A stretch of DNA of 16,199 nucleotides from Bacillota bacterium (GCA_023388495.1 JAEWGC010000010.1:1-16199), one strand, 5' to 3'. Counted from the stretch's first letter, positions 1 through 6,815 are shown. Notes: a model not told the origin generated them from the letters alone. Translations and numbers: made by a program.

Positions 1-111
1 ACCTTAAATAAATATTATAACTTTGATATCCATGATTTAGTTAATATTGTAGATGAATATAATCCGTTAGAGGATTTTAGAGCCAAGGGGAAGAAGTTGA
101 CGATAAAATAA
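1..111 (+). CDS. C-terminal fragment of an unrecognised protein
   Basis: An open frame enters from the left edge and runs 36 codons to TAA at 109-111. The visible end reads ...DIVDEYNP-like, precisely NIVDEYNPLEDFRAKGKKL, then TIK. It is a charged, soluble-looking tail with no motif I recognise. No start is visible because the gene begins outside the window. A 10-bp hairpin follows six bases after the stop, which supports this being the true end of a plus-strand gene. Function unknown. Confidence 0.5.
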   Translation, partial: TLNKYYNFDIHDLVNIVDEYNPLEDFRAKGKKLTIK

Positions 112-116
112 GAGAT

Positions 117-143
117 ATAGGGATAAATTAGACTTATCCCTAT
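117..143 (+). terminator. Hairpin after the left-edge gene, weak terminator
   Basis: ATAGGGATAA (117-126) pairs perfectly with TTATCCCTAT (134-143) around a 7-nt loop, just downstream of the stop at 111. The bases after it are A-rich, with no real T run, so termination would be weak. It could instead only stabilise the 3' end. Confidence 0.4.
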
Positions 144-182
144 TAAAATCCATGAAGGGTTAGATTTCGGATGGAAGTAATG

Positions 183-210
183 TATAATAATGGTATGGGA
201 AATTATACCA
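183..210 (+). promoter_or_regulatory. Possible promoter -10 and dyad upstream of the first SLH gene
   Basis: TATAAT at 183-188 matches the sigma-A -10 consensus. The hexamer 17 bp upstream (160-165, TTAGAT) is a poor -35. TGGTAT (191-196) and ATACCA (205-210) form a small dyad at the expected start of transcription, which could be an operator or a 5' stem. Only the -10 is convincing. Confidence 0.35.
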
Positions 211-230
211 ACATATAAGGGGGCAAGGAA

Positions 231-1385
231 ATGGGAAGAAAGATTATAAAGGTTTTAGTAATAGTAATTCTTTTAATAAGTTTATCACCATCAGTATTAG
301 CAGATAGTATGTACGATAGGATAGAGAAAGTAAGACAAGAAACACAAGAAAAAGCCGAAAAAGAAAAAGAGATAAGTGAGAACATAGAAGAACTAGAAAA
401 AATAAAAAATACTATAGTAGTTGAAGAAGTTAATTTAACAGACGTCTCTAAACATTGGGCAAAAGACAATATCACCTACTTAGTTCAAAGAGGTGGAATA
501 TCAGGATATCCTGACGGGACATTCAAACCAGATAATACAATCAGTTATTCAGAGTTTTTAAAGATAGCCTTACACAGTGTATCTAAACCACAATCACAAG
601 GTGATGGAACACATTGGGCATCAGGTGTTTTTATGGATGCAGAGAGATTAGATGTAGTAAAGAGAGGGGAAGCACCTCAATATAAGTGGAATGAGCCTAT
701 AACAAGATATGAAATGACAAGGATAATGACAAGAATAGTAGAAAATATATTAGGTGAAAAAGAAGTAGATGTAAACGGAATAGCAAATATAATGCCAGAT
801 TATAAAGAAGTCCAAGGTGAAAAATCCTTTACTAACTTTGTAGAACAAGCCTATATGAAAGGACTAATAGCAGGTAAAATAGGTGGTTTATTTGAGGGAA
901 ATGCAAACGGAACAAGGGCAGAGGCAGCTACAATGGTAGTAAGAATAATAGATAAAGCAAAGAGAGTAGGAGTAGATATTTCAAAACCTGTTGTAGGTTC
1001 GCCACAGATTTTGAAATGGAACGACCCTGAAAGACCAAATGCAAAAGAAGGGGATACTTTCATAACAGCAGATGGTAGAGAAGTAGTATTAAAGAAAGGC
1101 CCTAGTGGGGTACTTGGTGAAAACCAAAATGTAGCAGTAGACCTTTACAGAAGATTTCCGGATGGAACCTTATTAAAGCATGGAAGTTTAGGAACAAAAG
1201 CAATGGGGTATCCGGGTGAGACTTACCTTGTAGACGATTATGGTGAAGGACATTTCTGGTCCGACTGGCTAGAAATTAGACAGATAAAGCCTTCTATTCA
1301 AAATCCAAAAGATGGTCAGACTTATGGTAAGTGGTGGTATGCAGAAGGTGGAGAATGGTATTGGACAGGTCCAATAAATAAATAA
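231..1385 (+). CDS. Secreted S-layer-homology (SLH) domain protein
   Basis: A 384-residue protein that is probably exported and held on the cell wall through SLH domains, which in Firmicutes bind pyruvylated secondary wall polymer. Residues 1-24 are a signal peptide (KK-type n-region, hydrophobic core, SVLA before D25). Residues about 26-62 are Glu/Lys-rich and probably coiled coil. Three SLH repeats follow at about 69-115 (with GYPDGTFKPDNTIS), 126-176 (HWASGVF...ITRYEM) and 188-245 (AYMKGLIAG...TRAEAATMVVR). The C-terminal 120 residues are shared with the paralogue at 2475-3872 (GTKAMGYPGETYLVD) and end in a Trp-rich segment. The start is set by AAGGGGGCAAGG shortly before ATG. A hairpin terminator follows. 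The function of the C-terminal domain is unknown. Confidence 0.9.
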   Translation: MGRKIIKVLVIVILLISLSPSVLADSMYDRIEKVRQETQEKAEKEKEISENIEELEKIKNTIVVEEVNLTDVSKHWAKDNITYLVQRGGISGYPDGTFKPDNTISYSEFLKIALHSVSKPQSQGDGTHWASGVFMDAERLDVVKRGEAPQYKWNEPITRYEMTRIMTRIVENILGEKEVDVNGIANIMPDYKEVQGEKSFTNFVEQAYMKGLIAGKIGGLFEGNANGTRAEAATMVVRIIDKAKRVGVDISKPVVGSPQILKWNDPERPNAKEGDTFITADGREVVLKKGPSGVLGENQNVAVDLYRRFPDGTLLKHGSLGTKAMGYPGETYLVDDYGEGHFWSDWLEIRQIKPSIQNPKDGQTYGKWWYAEGGEWYWTGPINK

Positions 1386-1392
1386 AAAAGGT

Positions 1393-1467
1393 AAAAGAGA
1401 CTATGGTGGGTGTTGTAGGTGGAAGTCTAAATCTAAATCAAAACAATCTACTCATAGTCTCTTTTTA
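1393..1467 (+). terminator. Long-loop terminator of the first SLH gene
   Basis: AAAAGAGACTATG (1393-1405) is perfectly complementary to CATAGTCTCTTTT (1453-1465). The distal arm ends in a T run. The loop is unusually long (47 nt), but the 13-bp stem and T tract directly after the SLH stop make a terminator the simplest reading. A similar pair of arms occurs around 3871-4477. Confidence 0.6.
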
Positions 1468-1484
1468 TTGGGGGGATAAATAAA

Positions 1485-1700
1485 TTGAAAGTATTCAATA
1501 ATATTTTAAAGATTTTAAAAGTGTTAGTTGTAAGTTATACATTAGGATTTGGCACGATGTCTTTAGTAGTTTGTTGGTGGTTTTTAGGTAATCTAAGTTT
1601 ACTACCTTTTGGCAGATTACTTTTTATATTATCAGTATTTATTTGTATAGGTATAAGCCAATTTTACATCTATAAACAAATGAAAGATTTTATATGGTAA
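1485..1700 (+). CDS. Small membrane protein, unknown
   Basis: A 71-residue reading frame starting at TTG, placed by the GGGGGG run 9 bases upstream (1470-1475 region). Two hydrophobic segments of about 20 residues (about 12-35 and 42-62, the latter containing LLFILSVFICIGI) are joined by a short loop and followed by a Lys-containing tail, which suggests a two-pass membrane protein. Its last 11 bases overlap the end of the minus-strand ORF at 1690-1896, so the two are convergent. I recognise no family. A TTG start and short length keep confidence moderate. Confidence 0.5.
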   Translation: MKVFNNILKILKVLVVSYTLGFGTMSLVVCWWFLGNLSLLPFGRLLFILSVFICIGISQFYIYKQMKDFIW

Positions 1701-1896
1701 TTTTAATTAATGAGGTAATAACCCAAGTAACAATTGTTCCTATAAATGATAGAATAGCAAAAGCAATAAAGAATAAATGTATTTTAGGAAATATTTTTTT
1801 CCTAAATATAAATGCAATTATTGAAGTAATACAACCAGCTATAAACAAAGTGGAAGCAGTATATAAGAGCGGTAGTAAATTACCCATATTAATCAC
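1690..1896 (-). CDS. Small two-pass membrane protein, unknown
   Basis: A minus-strand frame of 68 codons, starting at GTG (1896) or at the in-frame ATG at 1887. It encodes two or three hydrophobic stretches (LFIAGCITSIIAFIF, then IHLFFIAFAILSFIG, then a third) separated by basic residues RKK, typical of a small membrane protein. The purine-rich ribosome binding site AAAGGAAAGG (1908 down to 1899) lies directly upstream. It is the right arm of a perfect 10-bp hairpin in the mRNA, so translation may be restricted by structure. The opposite-strand frame across the same bases lacks a ribosome binding site and is probably a shadow. Function unknown. Confidence 0.45.
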   Translation of the reverse strand: MINMGNLLPLLYTASTLFIAGCITSIIAFIFRKKIFPKIHLFFIAFAILSFIGTIVTWVITSLIKITI

Positions 1897-1898
1897 AT

Positions 1899-1936
1899 CC
1901 TTTCCTTTTTATTCCAATAATATCATAAAGGAAAGG
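1899..1936 (-). promoter_or_regulatory. Hairpin sequestering the ribosome binding site of the 1690-1896 ORF
   Basis: CCTTTCCTTT (1899-1908) and AAAGGAAAGG (1927-1936) are perfect reverse complements with an 18-nt loop. In a minus-strand transcript the second arm is the ribosome binding site for the ORF starting at 1896, so folding would hide it. Confidence 0.45.
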
Positions 1937-1970
1937 TTAAGTCGATAATAAGATACAGGGGTAATCATAA

Positions 1971-2040
1971 GACGGGCAGATAGTAGGACAATGGACTGAA
2001 TATTTCAATTGACAGATGCTAGGAACAGTAAAAGTAATAT
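1971..2040 (+). pseudogene. Decayed C-terminal tail of an SLH-type protein
   Basis: Codons 1971-2009 read DGQIVGQWTEYFN and are followed by a stop. The intact paralogue ends with EGQIVGQWTQYKNGDWVWIG. At DNA level CAGATAGTAGG, CAATGGACT and TAT match the stretch near 3800-3834 almost base for base, and weaker similarity continues to about 2040 with small deletions. There is a stop immediately upstream and no remaining SLH domain, so this is a fossil of a third copy of the family. Confidence 0.6.
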
Positions 2041-2182
2041 ATTGAGTAAAAAATAAGTCGATATAAGATAGCAATAAATAGGGACAAGCCAAAAGATAAA
2101 AATAGACATAAAAATGTAGACAGAAAGTAGGAAAACCAATGAAAGAAAATAAAGTTTAGAGAATAAGAAAGGGGTAAAAACC

Positions 2183-2356
2183 ATGCAAAAACTAAAAAGG
2201 ATAATGTCATTAATACTATCTATAACATTAATTTTGACAGCATTGCCAGTGACAGTATTTGCAGGAAATAATGATGGTGGTGGTTCAACAGTAGGTGGTG
2301 GAACACCTGCGGATGGTTGGACTGTAACAGGTGCCTATGAAGGATTGAGAATTTGA
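2183..2356 (+). CDS. Truncated secreted protein, 57 residues
   Basis: ATG at 2183 follows AAAGGGG at a good distance. The protein starts with MQKLKRIMSLILSITLILTA, a clear signal peptide ending near VFA, then a Gly/Ser/Asn-rich linker, then DGWTVTGAYEGLRI and a stop. The part after the linker looks like the first strand of an extracellular domain that stops abruptly, so I read this as the intact N-terminus of a larger exported protein whose remainder has been lost. It could alternatively be a short secreted peptide. Function unknown. Confidence 0.45.
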   Translation: MQKLKRIMSLILSITLILTALPVTVFAGNNDGGGSTVGGGTPADGWTVTGAYEGLRI

Positions 2357-2371
2357 AAAGTATATAATAGT

Positions 2372-2393
2372 TTAGGAATACTAAAGTTCCTAA
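2372..2393 (+). repeat. Small hairpin between truncated gene and second SLH gene
   Basis: TTAGGAA (2372-2378) pairs with TTCCTAA (2387-2393). There is no T run after it. A second short dyad, CCATTA (2408-2413) and TAATGG (2423-2428), follows. They may form the 5' leader structure of the SLH gene at 2475. Confidence 0.3.
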
Positions 2394-2474
2394 TCAGTGG
2401 ACTTTAGCCATTAGTGACGATATAATGGTCTTGGAAAACATTTCCATAGAGTAATACATAAGGGGGATAAGACG

Positions 2475-3872
2475 ATGATAAGAAAAGTATTAAGAGTTTT
2501 ATTAGTTATTATGAGTATTTTGAGTTTGTCAGTATCAGTACAAGCAGTAACACAAAATAATGATGAAGTATCCGTAGATAGTGCAATTTACAATATTAAA
2601 GAGACACTTAGGGCAGTAGAAACAATGAAGCATAAGGGTACAATAGACCAAGATATTCTTAAAGAGTTAGCATCTCAAATAACAACATTAGAGAGAGCAG
2701 TAACAGTATCAGGAAAATCTGCATCCAATGATGTAGTAAGAGTAGTGGAATTAGCTGAAAAATCTATAAAAGGATTAGAAGGTGAAGGTGCAGTAAAAGC
2801 TGATGCTGCAATTATAGCAATAAAGCAATCATTAGGAATTAAATCAGAACAATCAGAGGTAAAAGTATCTAATAAAGATGCAGCAGTTAATTTACCAGAC
2901 ATCCAAAAGCATTGGGGTAAGGATTATATCAGTTATCTAGTAAATAAAGGTGCAATAGCAGGCTATCCAGATGGCACATTTAAGCCAGACCAAACAATTA
3001 GTAAAGCAGAGTTTGTTAAGATAGCAGTATCTTCAGCACAAAATGGTAAGTTTACAGTAGCAGATAAAGGTGAACACTGGGCTTCAGGAGTATTTAGAGA
3101 TGCACAGACTAAGTTTATCCTAAGAAGAAATGAAATGCCAGAAAGTGAATGGGACAAGCCAATTAATAGATATGAAATGGCAATGGTAATGGTAAGAATA
3201 ACAGAAAATATCTTAAAAGAAGATAAAGCAGCAACTTCAGGTGTAGCTAATATAATGGCAGACTACCAAGAAGTAAGTAATAAGACAGAGTATCAATACT
3301 ATGTAGAACAAGCCTATATGAAGGGTTTAATCTCAGGAATGGATAAACAAGGAACCTTTGGTGGTTCAAAGACAGGAACAAGAGCAGAAGCAGCAACAAT
3401 GGTAACAAGAATGTTAGAAGTAAGTAAGAGAGAGAAAGTAGACACAAACAAGGTAGTAACAGCACCAACAGGGACAGTATTAAAACAAACAGACCCGAAT
3501 AGACCATTACCAAAAGCAGGTTCAACCTTTGTAAGAAAAGATGGCACAGAAGTAGTATTAAAAGTACATGAAGAAACAGGGGTATTAGGCTATGGACAAA
3601 ACGTATCTCTTTATGAGGGTATGAAATATCCAGACGGTTCTACAGTAGCACATGGTACATTAGGTACTAAGGCAATGGGTTATCAAGGACAAACCTACCT
3701 AGTCGACCAAAGAACAGGAACTGGATTTTTCAGAAATGATTGGTTGAAAATCCAAGACTATGAACTAGATAAGGCTCTTGCTATTACAAACCCTAAGGAA
3801 GGTCAGATAGTAGGTCAATGGACTCAGTATAAAAATGGTGATTGGGTTTGGATAGGACCAACTAATAATTAA
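2475..3872 (+). CDS. Secreted S-layer-homology (SLH) domain protein, paralogue
   Basis: A 465-residue paralogue of the protein at 231-1385. A signal peptide covers residues 1-24 (SVQA before V25). Residues about 30-135 form an extra helical region rich in Ala, Glu and Lys that the first paralogue lacks. Three SLH repeats lie at about 139-187 (GYPDGTFKPDQTIS), 196-250 and 262-320 (AYMKGLISG...TRAEAATMVTR). The shared C-terminal domain contains GTLGTKAMGYQGQTYLVD and ends in NGDWVWIGPTNN. Start chosen by AAGGGGGATAAG before ATG. Probably wall-anchored through the SLH repeats. Its terminator arm at 3871-3885 has no partner nearby; the partner seems to be at 4463-4477. Confidence 0.9.
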   Translation: MIRKVLRVLLVIMSILSLSVSVQAVTQNNDEVSVDSAIYNIKETLRAVETMKHKGTIDQDILKELASQITTLERAVTVSGKSASNDVVRVVELAEKSIKGLEGEGAVKADAAIIAIKQSLGIKSEQSEVKVSNKDAAVNLPDIQKHWGKDYISYLVNKGAIAGYPDGTFKPDQTISKAEFVKIAVSSAQNGKFTVADKGEHWASGVFRDAQTKFILRRNEMPESEWDKPINRYEMAMVMVRITENILKEDKAATSGVANIMADYQEVSNKTEYQYYVEQAYMKGLISGMDKQGTFGGSKTGTRAEAATMVTRMLEVSKREKVDTNKVVTAPTGTVLKQTDPNRPLPKAGSTFVRKDGTEVVLKVHEETGVLGYGQNVSLYEGMKYPDGSTVAHGTLGTKAMGYQGQTYLVDQRTGTGFFRNDWLKIQDYELDKALAITNPKEGQIVGQWTQYKNGDWVWIGPTNN

Positions 3873-3996
3873 GAAAGAGTCTATGTTAGCATTTTAAATA
3901 GTTAAACCAAACATAAAAATATAAAATACTACAGTTATATAAAAACAAGGACAATATAATTTTATAATAATTGTAACTAAGTTTTAAAAGACAAAT

Positions 3997-4023
3997 CCCC
4001 ACAAAGTTTATGCCTTTGTGGGG
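3997..4023 (-). terminator. Terminator of the minus-strand toxin-like gene
   Basis: CCCCACAAAG (3997-4006) and CTTTGTGGGG (4014-4023) form a perfect 10-bp GC-containing stem with a 7-nt loop. It lies 14 bp beyond the stop of the minus-strand ORF 4038-4142, and read on the minus strand it is followed by ATTTGTCTTTT, a T-rich tail. Confidence 0.55.
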
Positions 4024-4037
4024 TATAGGTAGAGCTA

Positions 4038-4142
4038 TTAATGGCAAAAGATAGCTTTTATGTCATTGTGTAAGTAAATTACACAACCTAAAAAGATGAG
4101 AGTATCCACTATTTCTGCGATTAATAGGATATTTTCTATCAT
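4038..4142 (-). CDS. Small hydrophobic peptide, type I toxin-like
   Basis: A 34-residue ORF beginning MIENILLIAEIVDTLIFLGC, hydrophobic over about residues 4-24 and ending in a polar His/Cys tail. The ribosome binding site AAGGAGGTGG is near-perfect and 7 nt from ATG, far stronger than expected by chance for such a short frame. A terminator follows the stop, and a 9-bp anti-ribosome-binding-site sequence lies in the 5' leader (4225-4233). This combination (tiny membrane peptide, very strong but sequestered SD, structured leader, opposing terminator) is typical of type I toxin mRNAs such as TxpA, BsrG and Fst. The peptide itself matches no toxin I can name, and the antisense RNA promoter is not obvious. 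Confidence 0.5.
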   Translation of the reverse strand: MIENILLIAEIVDTLIFLGCVIYLHNDIKAIFCH

Positions 4143-4143
4143 C

Positions 4144-4233
4144 CCTACCACCTCCTTACTGAAAGATTATCTCTTCCATTAACTAGGTAATAATAGAATA
4201 CCATAATCTTCTTTAGAAGTCGATGGTGGTAGG
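4144..4233 (-). promoter_or_regulatory. Anti-SD leader structure of the toxin-like gene
   Basis: CCTACCACC (4144-4152) and GGTGGTAGG (4225-4233) are perfect reverse complements. On the minus transcript the upstream copy would pair over the 3' half of AAGGAGGTGGTAGGG. A second helix lies inside it: AAGATTAT (4163-4170) with ATAATCTT (4203-4210). Together they form a folded leader that hides the ribosome binding site. Confidence 0.5.
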
Positions 4234-4290
4234 AAAAAGGAAAATGAAGATTTCTAAAAAGAGTTAAACAACTCGTAAATATCTAACAAA

Positions 4291-4316
4291 GAGAACCACC
4301 TATAAAGGTGGTTTTC
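4291..4316 (+). terminator. Bidirectional hairpin, probable antisense RNA terminator
   Basis: GAGAACCACC (4291-4300) pairs with GGTGGTTTTC (4307-4316) through 10 bp including one G-U pair, with loop TATAAA and a short T run. Read on the plus strand it would end a transcript antisense to the toxin leader. On the minus strand it sits at the 5' end of the toxin mRNA. Confidence 0.5.
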
Positions 4317-4321
4317 GTAGG

Positions 4322-4350
4322 TATATAACAAATGTGTCACCAATCAACAA
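4322..4350 (-). promoter_or_regulatory. Candidate minus-strand promoter for the toxin-like gene
   Basis: Read on the minus strand: TTGTTG (4350-4345), a 17-bp spacer, then TATATA (4327-4322) with TG one base before it (extended -10). The -35 matches only TTG. The position would start the mRNA at about 4315, just before the 4291-4316 hairpin. Confidence 0.3.
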
Positions 4351-4479
4351 AAAGATTCAAATTATGGACATAGGTCAGTCAAAACACTACAGTTAAAAAT
4401 AAATTGGATTGTAATAGTGACAGTAAAAAATAAAATAAATAGGGAGTACATAAAATTATAGTCATAGTCTCTTTCTTTA

Positions 4480-5030
4480 TAAAGTAGGTGAAACAAGATT
4501 TTTAAATGAACAAGATGCCCAAAATGGACAATGGATCCAATGAGAAAAAAGAGCATATTGAAAATTATAGTCCTTGATAGAAATATTGAGGATTTTTTTT
4601 ATCTATTTTTAGATGTTTTGATTTAATTTAAGGTTAAGAATTTTTATTAATATAAGATATAGTGTTTACTTCTTAAGTTCTAATAAGGTTGAAAAATTGC
4701 TTTTTATAATTTAGTGATTTCCTTGTGCTGAGGGGTTTTTAGAGTATTAGGAATAGCAGAAAAAATGAAATTGAGGAAAGATAGGCTACCACTATGATAT
4801 AGAATTGTTTATAAAAAATTGATAAAAAAATTAAGATTTTAGATTTTTGAAATGAATTATCTAATCTTACGATATCGGTAGTATCACTATATCCTATATT
4901 ATTATTCAGTAATAGTATGCTTTTCAGAGTTTTATAAAATATGTCTAATCTTTTATAAAAACTGTAGTAGGAATTGGGATGCTAGGTAGAGGTTGGGGAT
5001 TATTTGTTTATGGGTTTATTTTATATCTTT
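4480..5030. other. AT-rich non-coding stretch
   Basis: No frame here has both a plausible start and a ribosome binding site. A short frame at about 4507 (MNKMPKMDNGSNEKK...) lacks codon-bias support. The last 60 bases (from about 4991, TTGGGGATTATTTG) resemble the bases left of the second origin-like site (11712-11747), so the origin-like region may start near 4975. Otherwise I see nothing. Confidence 0.4.
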
Positions 5031-5050
5031 CAAGGTTAATCTTTTATGAT

Positions 5051-5079
5051 ATTTAACAAGAGCTATGCTCTTGTTAAAT
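5051..5079. repeat. Hairpin A1, 13-bp perfect stem
   Basis: ATTTAACAAGAGC (5051-5063), loop TAT, then its exact reverse complement (5067-5079). No T run on either side marks it as a simple terminator. It is one of a pair 3 bp apart inside origin-like site A. Confidence 0.75.
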
Positions 5080-5082
5080 TAT

Positions 5083-5113
5083 ATACAAAGTAGCACGTAG
5101 TGCTACTTTGTAT
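5083..5113. repeat. Hairpin A2, 14-bp perfect stem
   Basis: ATACAAAGTAGCAC (5083-5096), loop GTA, then its exact reverse complement (5100-5113). Hairpin B1 at 11773-11801 has the same first seven bases, the same GCAC tip and the same GTA loop. Confidence 0.75.
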
Positions 5114-5179
5114 TAACCCTATATTAACAAACCTTGAAAAGAGATAAAGGCTTAAACCATAAGGGAAATTAATTTTAGT

Positions 5180-5219
5180 AATATAGGATTTCCACACAAT
5201 GAATATAAGATTTCCCCAC
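5180..5219 (-). repeat. Two iterons with 22-bp period (site A)
   Basis: AATATAGGATTTCCACAC (5180-5197) and AATATAAGATTTCCCCAC (5202-5219) differ at two of 18 positions and are spaced 22 bp, about two helical turns. Their reverse complements match the iterons at 11657 and 11679. Confidence 0.65.
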
Positions 5220-5236
5220 TATTCTTTAATGAGTTC

Positions 5237-6343
5237 TTATTTATTGCGTTCTTCCTGTTCTTGTATAGCTATTTTCATTCTCTCTAATCCTTCTAAATAT
5301 TCTGTATAAACATTACTGGTAATGAATTTTTCAGGCTCATCAATTGCGTCTAATTCTCTTTTCATCCTAAGTAGCTTTTCTTGAATATCACATAAATATA
5401 AAATATGTTGTCTTTCAAATGATTTTACATCAACACTATCATACTTTAAATCTCTTATAAAGCTATTAAATTTAGATTGAGCCTCTTCAACACTACCTAT
5501 TTCATTAAATTCTTCTTGATACTTGTTTATTAGGTTTTCACTGATAAGGTGTTTAGGCTCATTAAATGGATATACACCAAAATATGTAGCTATAGAAGTA
5601 AGTACATCATATTCACAAACATAATCAACTTCTATATACTCAATTAGTATATTTAATGCCCTCATAATGCCTTTTGTATTTTGAAGATACATTATATCTC
5701 TAAGCTTTTCTATAGAAGCTTCAGTTAGTCCAATATCTTTATAGATAGCTTGTAAGATAGGTTCTGGTAGTTCAGTATCAGGGTCAATTAGATATTGGAC
5801 ATTGCATCCCAATAAATTAGAAATTTGCAATAGCTTATAAAAGTTATCAGGAAAAGATTTCTTATTGCAATAATCACTAACTGATGTACGACTTAGACCT
5901 AATAGTTCAGCAAATTCGGTTATAGTATATTTTTTATCTTTCAATAACTTACTCAATTTGTCACCAAAAGTACCATAGTAATCTTTCATAACTTCTTTTT
6001 GAAGCAGTTTTCTTTTAACATTAATAGTTTTTAACCATTCTTCTACTAGAAAAGAGATTTTACTTTTATTATCCTCATCAACTATATTGCTAACAACATG
6101 TTTTTTAATATTCTTGATTTTAAAATACATTAAATCATAAAAACATAGCTGAATAATGAAATTATTTTTAAAGAGATGATTGTCATCTAATTTTTCTAAA
6201 ATATAATTTATTTCTGATATTTGACCTGATGATAAATCTTCAGGTTTATTGTTATTTTCAGATTTATCAAATGGAGCAAACAAGAAAGTTATATTTTCAT
6301 ATAGATAATTTAATTCATTAGTATCAAATAATTTTTTAACCAT
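5237..6343 (-). CDS. Cro/C1-type (XRE) HTH regulator with long flanking domains
   Basis: A 368-residue protein with an XRE-type helix-turn-helix at about residues 127-187: KLSKLLKDKKYTITEFAELL, then GLSRTSVSDYCNKKSFPD, a textbook fold with the TxxEFAxxLGLS...VSxYxxG-like pattern. The N-terminal 125 residues and C-terminal 180 residues are helical and of unknown family, longer than a usual phage repressor. It is transcribed away from the replication operon, starting after a GGGAGG ribosome binding site. Its promoter overlaps two AT-rich dyads, so autoregulation and control of the divergent operon are likely. It may be the element's master repressor or copy-number regulator; this is inference. 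Confidence 0.8.
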   Translation of the reverse strand: MVKKLFDTNELNYLYENITFLFAPFDKSENNNKPEDLSSGQISEINYILEKLDDNHLFKNNFIIQLCFYDLMYFKIKNIKKHVVSNIVDEDNKSKISFLVEEWLKTINVKRKLLQKEVMKDYYGTFGDKLSKLLKDKKYTITEFAELLGLSRTSVSDYCNKKSFPDNFYKLLQISNLLGCNVQYLIDPDTELPEPILQAIYKDIGLTEASIEKLRDIMYLQNTKGIMRALNILIEYIEVDYVCEYDVLTSIATYFGVYPFNEPKHLISENLINKYQEEFNEIGSVEEAQSKFNSFIRDLKYDSVDVKSFERQHILYLCDIQEKLLRMKRELDAIDEPEKFITSNVYTEYLEGLERMKIAIQEQEERNK

Positions 6344-6357
6344 AACATCCTCCCAAC

Positions 6358-6407
6358 TAATTAATTTATTGATTAATTATAGCACATTAAATATTTTTTT
6401 AATATTT
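6358..6407 (-). promoter_or_regulatory. Regulator promoter with overlapping operator dyads
   Basis: Read on the minus strand, TGC-TATAAT (TATAAT at 6381-6376) is an extended -10. Two inverted repeats flank it: TAATTAAT (6358-6365) with ATTAATTA (6372-6379), and AAATATT (6389-6395) with AATATTT (6401-6407). The overlap suggests operators for an autoregulator. No good -35 is seen. Confidence 0.5.
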
Positions 6408-6815
6408 TTGATTAAAATTTTTGTGATTTTTAACTGTTCGCCGGATTGACTTGACGAAATATACCATAAAAACACAAAGATATACAGATAAATTAAATAT
6501 TATGCTAACTAAAACAATAAATTATTGTAAAACAAAGCAGGAAGACAGTTTCAATGCAGACAGTTCCGACGTTTATCTTTCTATTTTTATGTATTATTAT
6601 AGGCATACAAGTTACAGCACATGTACTTTTTATAAAATAGATTGAACTTTGAAAATTAAAAGAAGACACATAAAACGAATTTTAGGGACAGGTTAACGAA
6701 TTGAGGACAAAAATGACTACAGTTTAAAGTAATATAAGTGAAAAATAAAATTCCTGCTTTTAAAAGCAGTTCATATATATAAAAATAAAAAAACCAAATA
6801 ATAGGGGGATAAACA
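6408..6815. other. Divergent intergenic region upstream of the replication operon
   Basis: No convincing gene. TTGACT and TTGACG occur at 6446 and 6451, but no -10 lies at the right distance. A 64-codon frame starting at 6451 lacks a ribosome binding site. A perfect 16-bp palindrome, CTGCTTTTAAAAGCAG (6754-6769), lies 47 bp upstream of the first operon gene and may be an operator or leader hairpin. TTGAGG at 6701 with TTTAAA 16 bp later is a weak promoter candidate. Confidence 0.4.

Larger units (their letters stand above)
3871..4477. repeat. Distant inverted repeat, split-terminator arms or ends of an insertion
   Basis: The 15 bases at 3871-3885 (starting at the last two bases of the SLH stop codon) are the reverse complement of 4463-4477 with one mismatch. 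The arms match the terminator arms of the first SLH gene (1393-1405 and 1453-1465) in sequence and in position after the gene. The 577 bp between them contain the toxin-like cassette at 3997-4350. Confidence 0.45.
5031..5219 (-). other. Origin-like site A (inverted relative to site B)
   Basis: CAAGGTT (5031-5037) and AACCTTG (5130-5136) bracket two perfect cruciform-type hairpins. Two 18-bp iterons lie at 5180-5219. On the reverse strand, the run from the iterons through CAAGGTT, ATATAGG and GTTAATACAAA to a hairpin with GCAC/GTGC at its tip aligns in order with 11657-11801. The iterons contain TTTCCACAC, which resembles a DnaA box (TTATCCACA) with one extra change. Together with the adjacent primase/helicase operon this suggests a replication origin or a primosome assembly site. 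Confidence 0.55.

Noticed and set aside
1694..1948. 84-codon plus-strand frame opposite the small membrane ORF
   Set aside because: No ribosome binding site, and the opposite strand gives well-formed hydrophobic segments with an SD.
4507..4578. Short frame MNKMPKMDNGSNEKK...
   Set aside because: No clear ribosome binding site and too short to judge; a weak likeness of NGQWIQ in another frame to the SLH tail is too short to call a remnant.
5051..5113. Pair of ordinary terminators
   Set aside because: No T runs, the two stems are only 3 bp apart, and the same arrangement recurs at 11773-11844 with iterons, so an origin structure fits better.
6451..6645. 64-codon plus-strand frame in the regulator/operon intergenic region
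   Set aside because: TTG start without a ribosome binding site and no codon or composition support; it lies where promoters and operators are expected.
3930..6725. ACTACAGTT occurring near 3937, 4385 and 6717 as a dispersed regulatory repeat
   Set aside because: Only nine bases are shared and the flanks differ; in such AT-rich DNA this can arise by chance.
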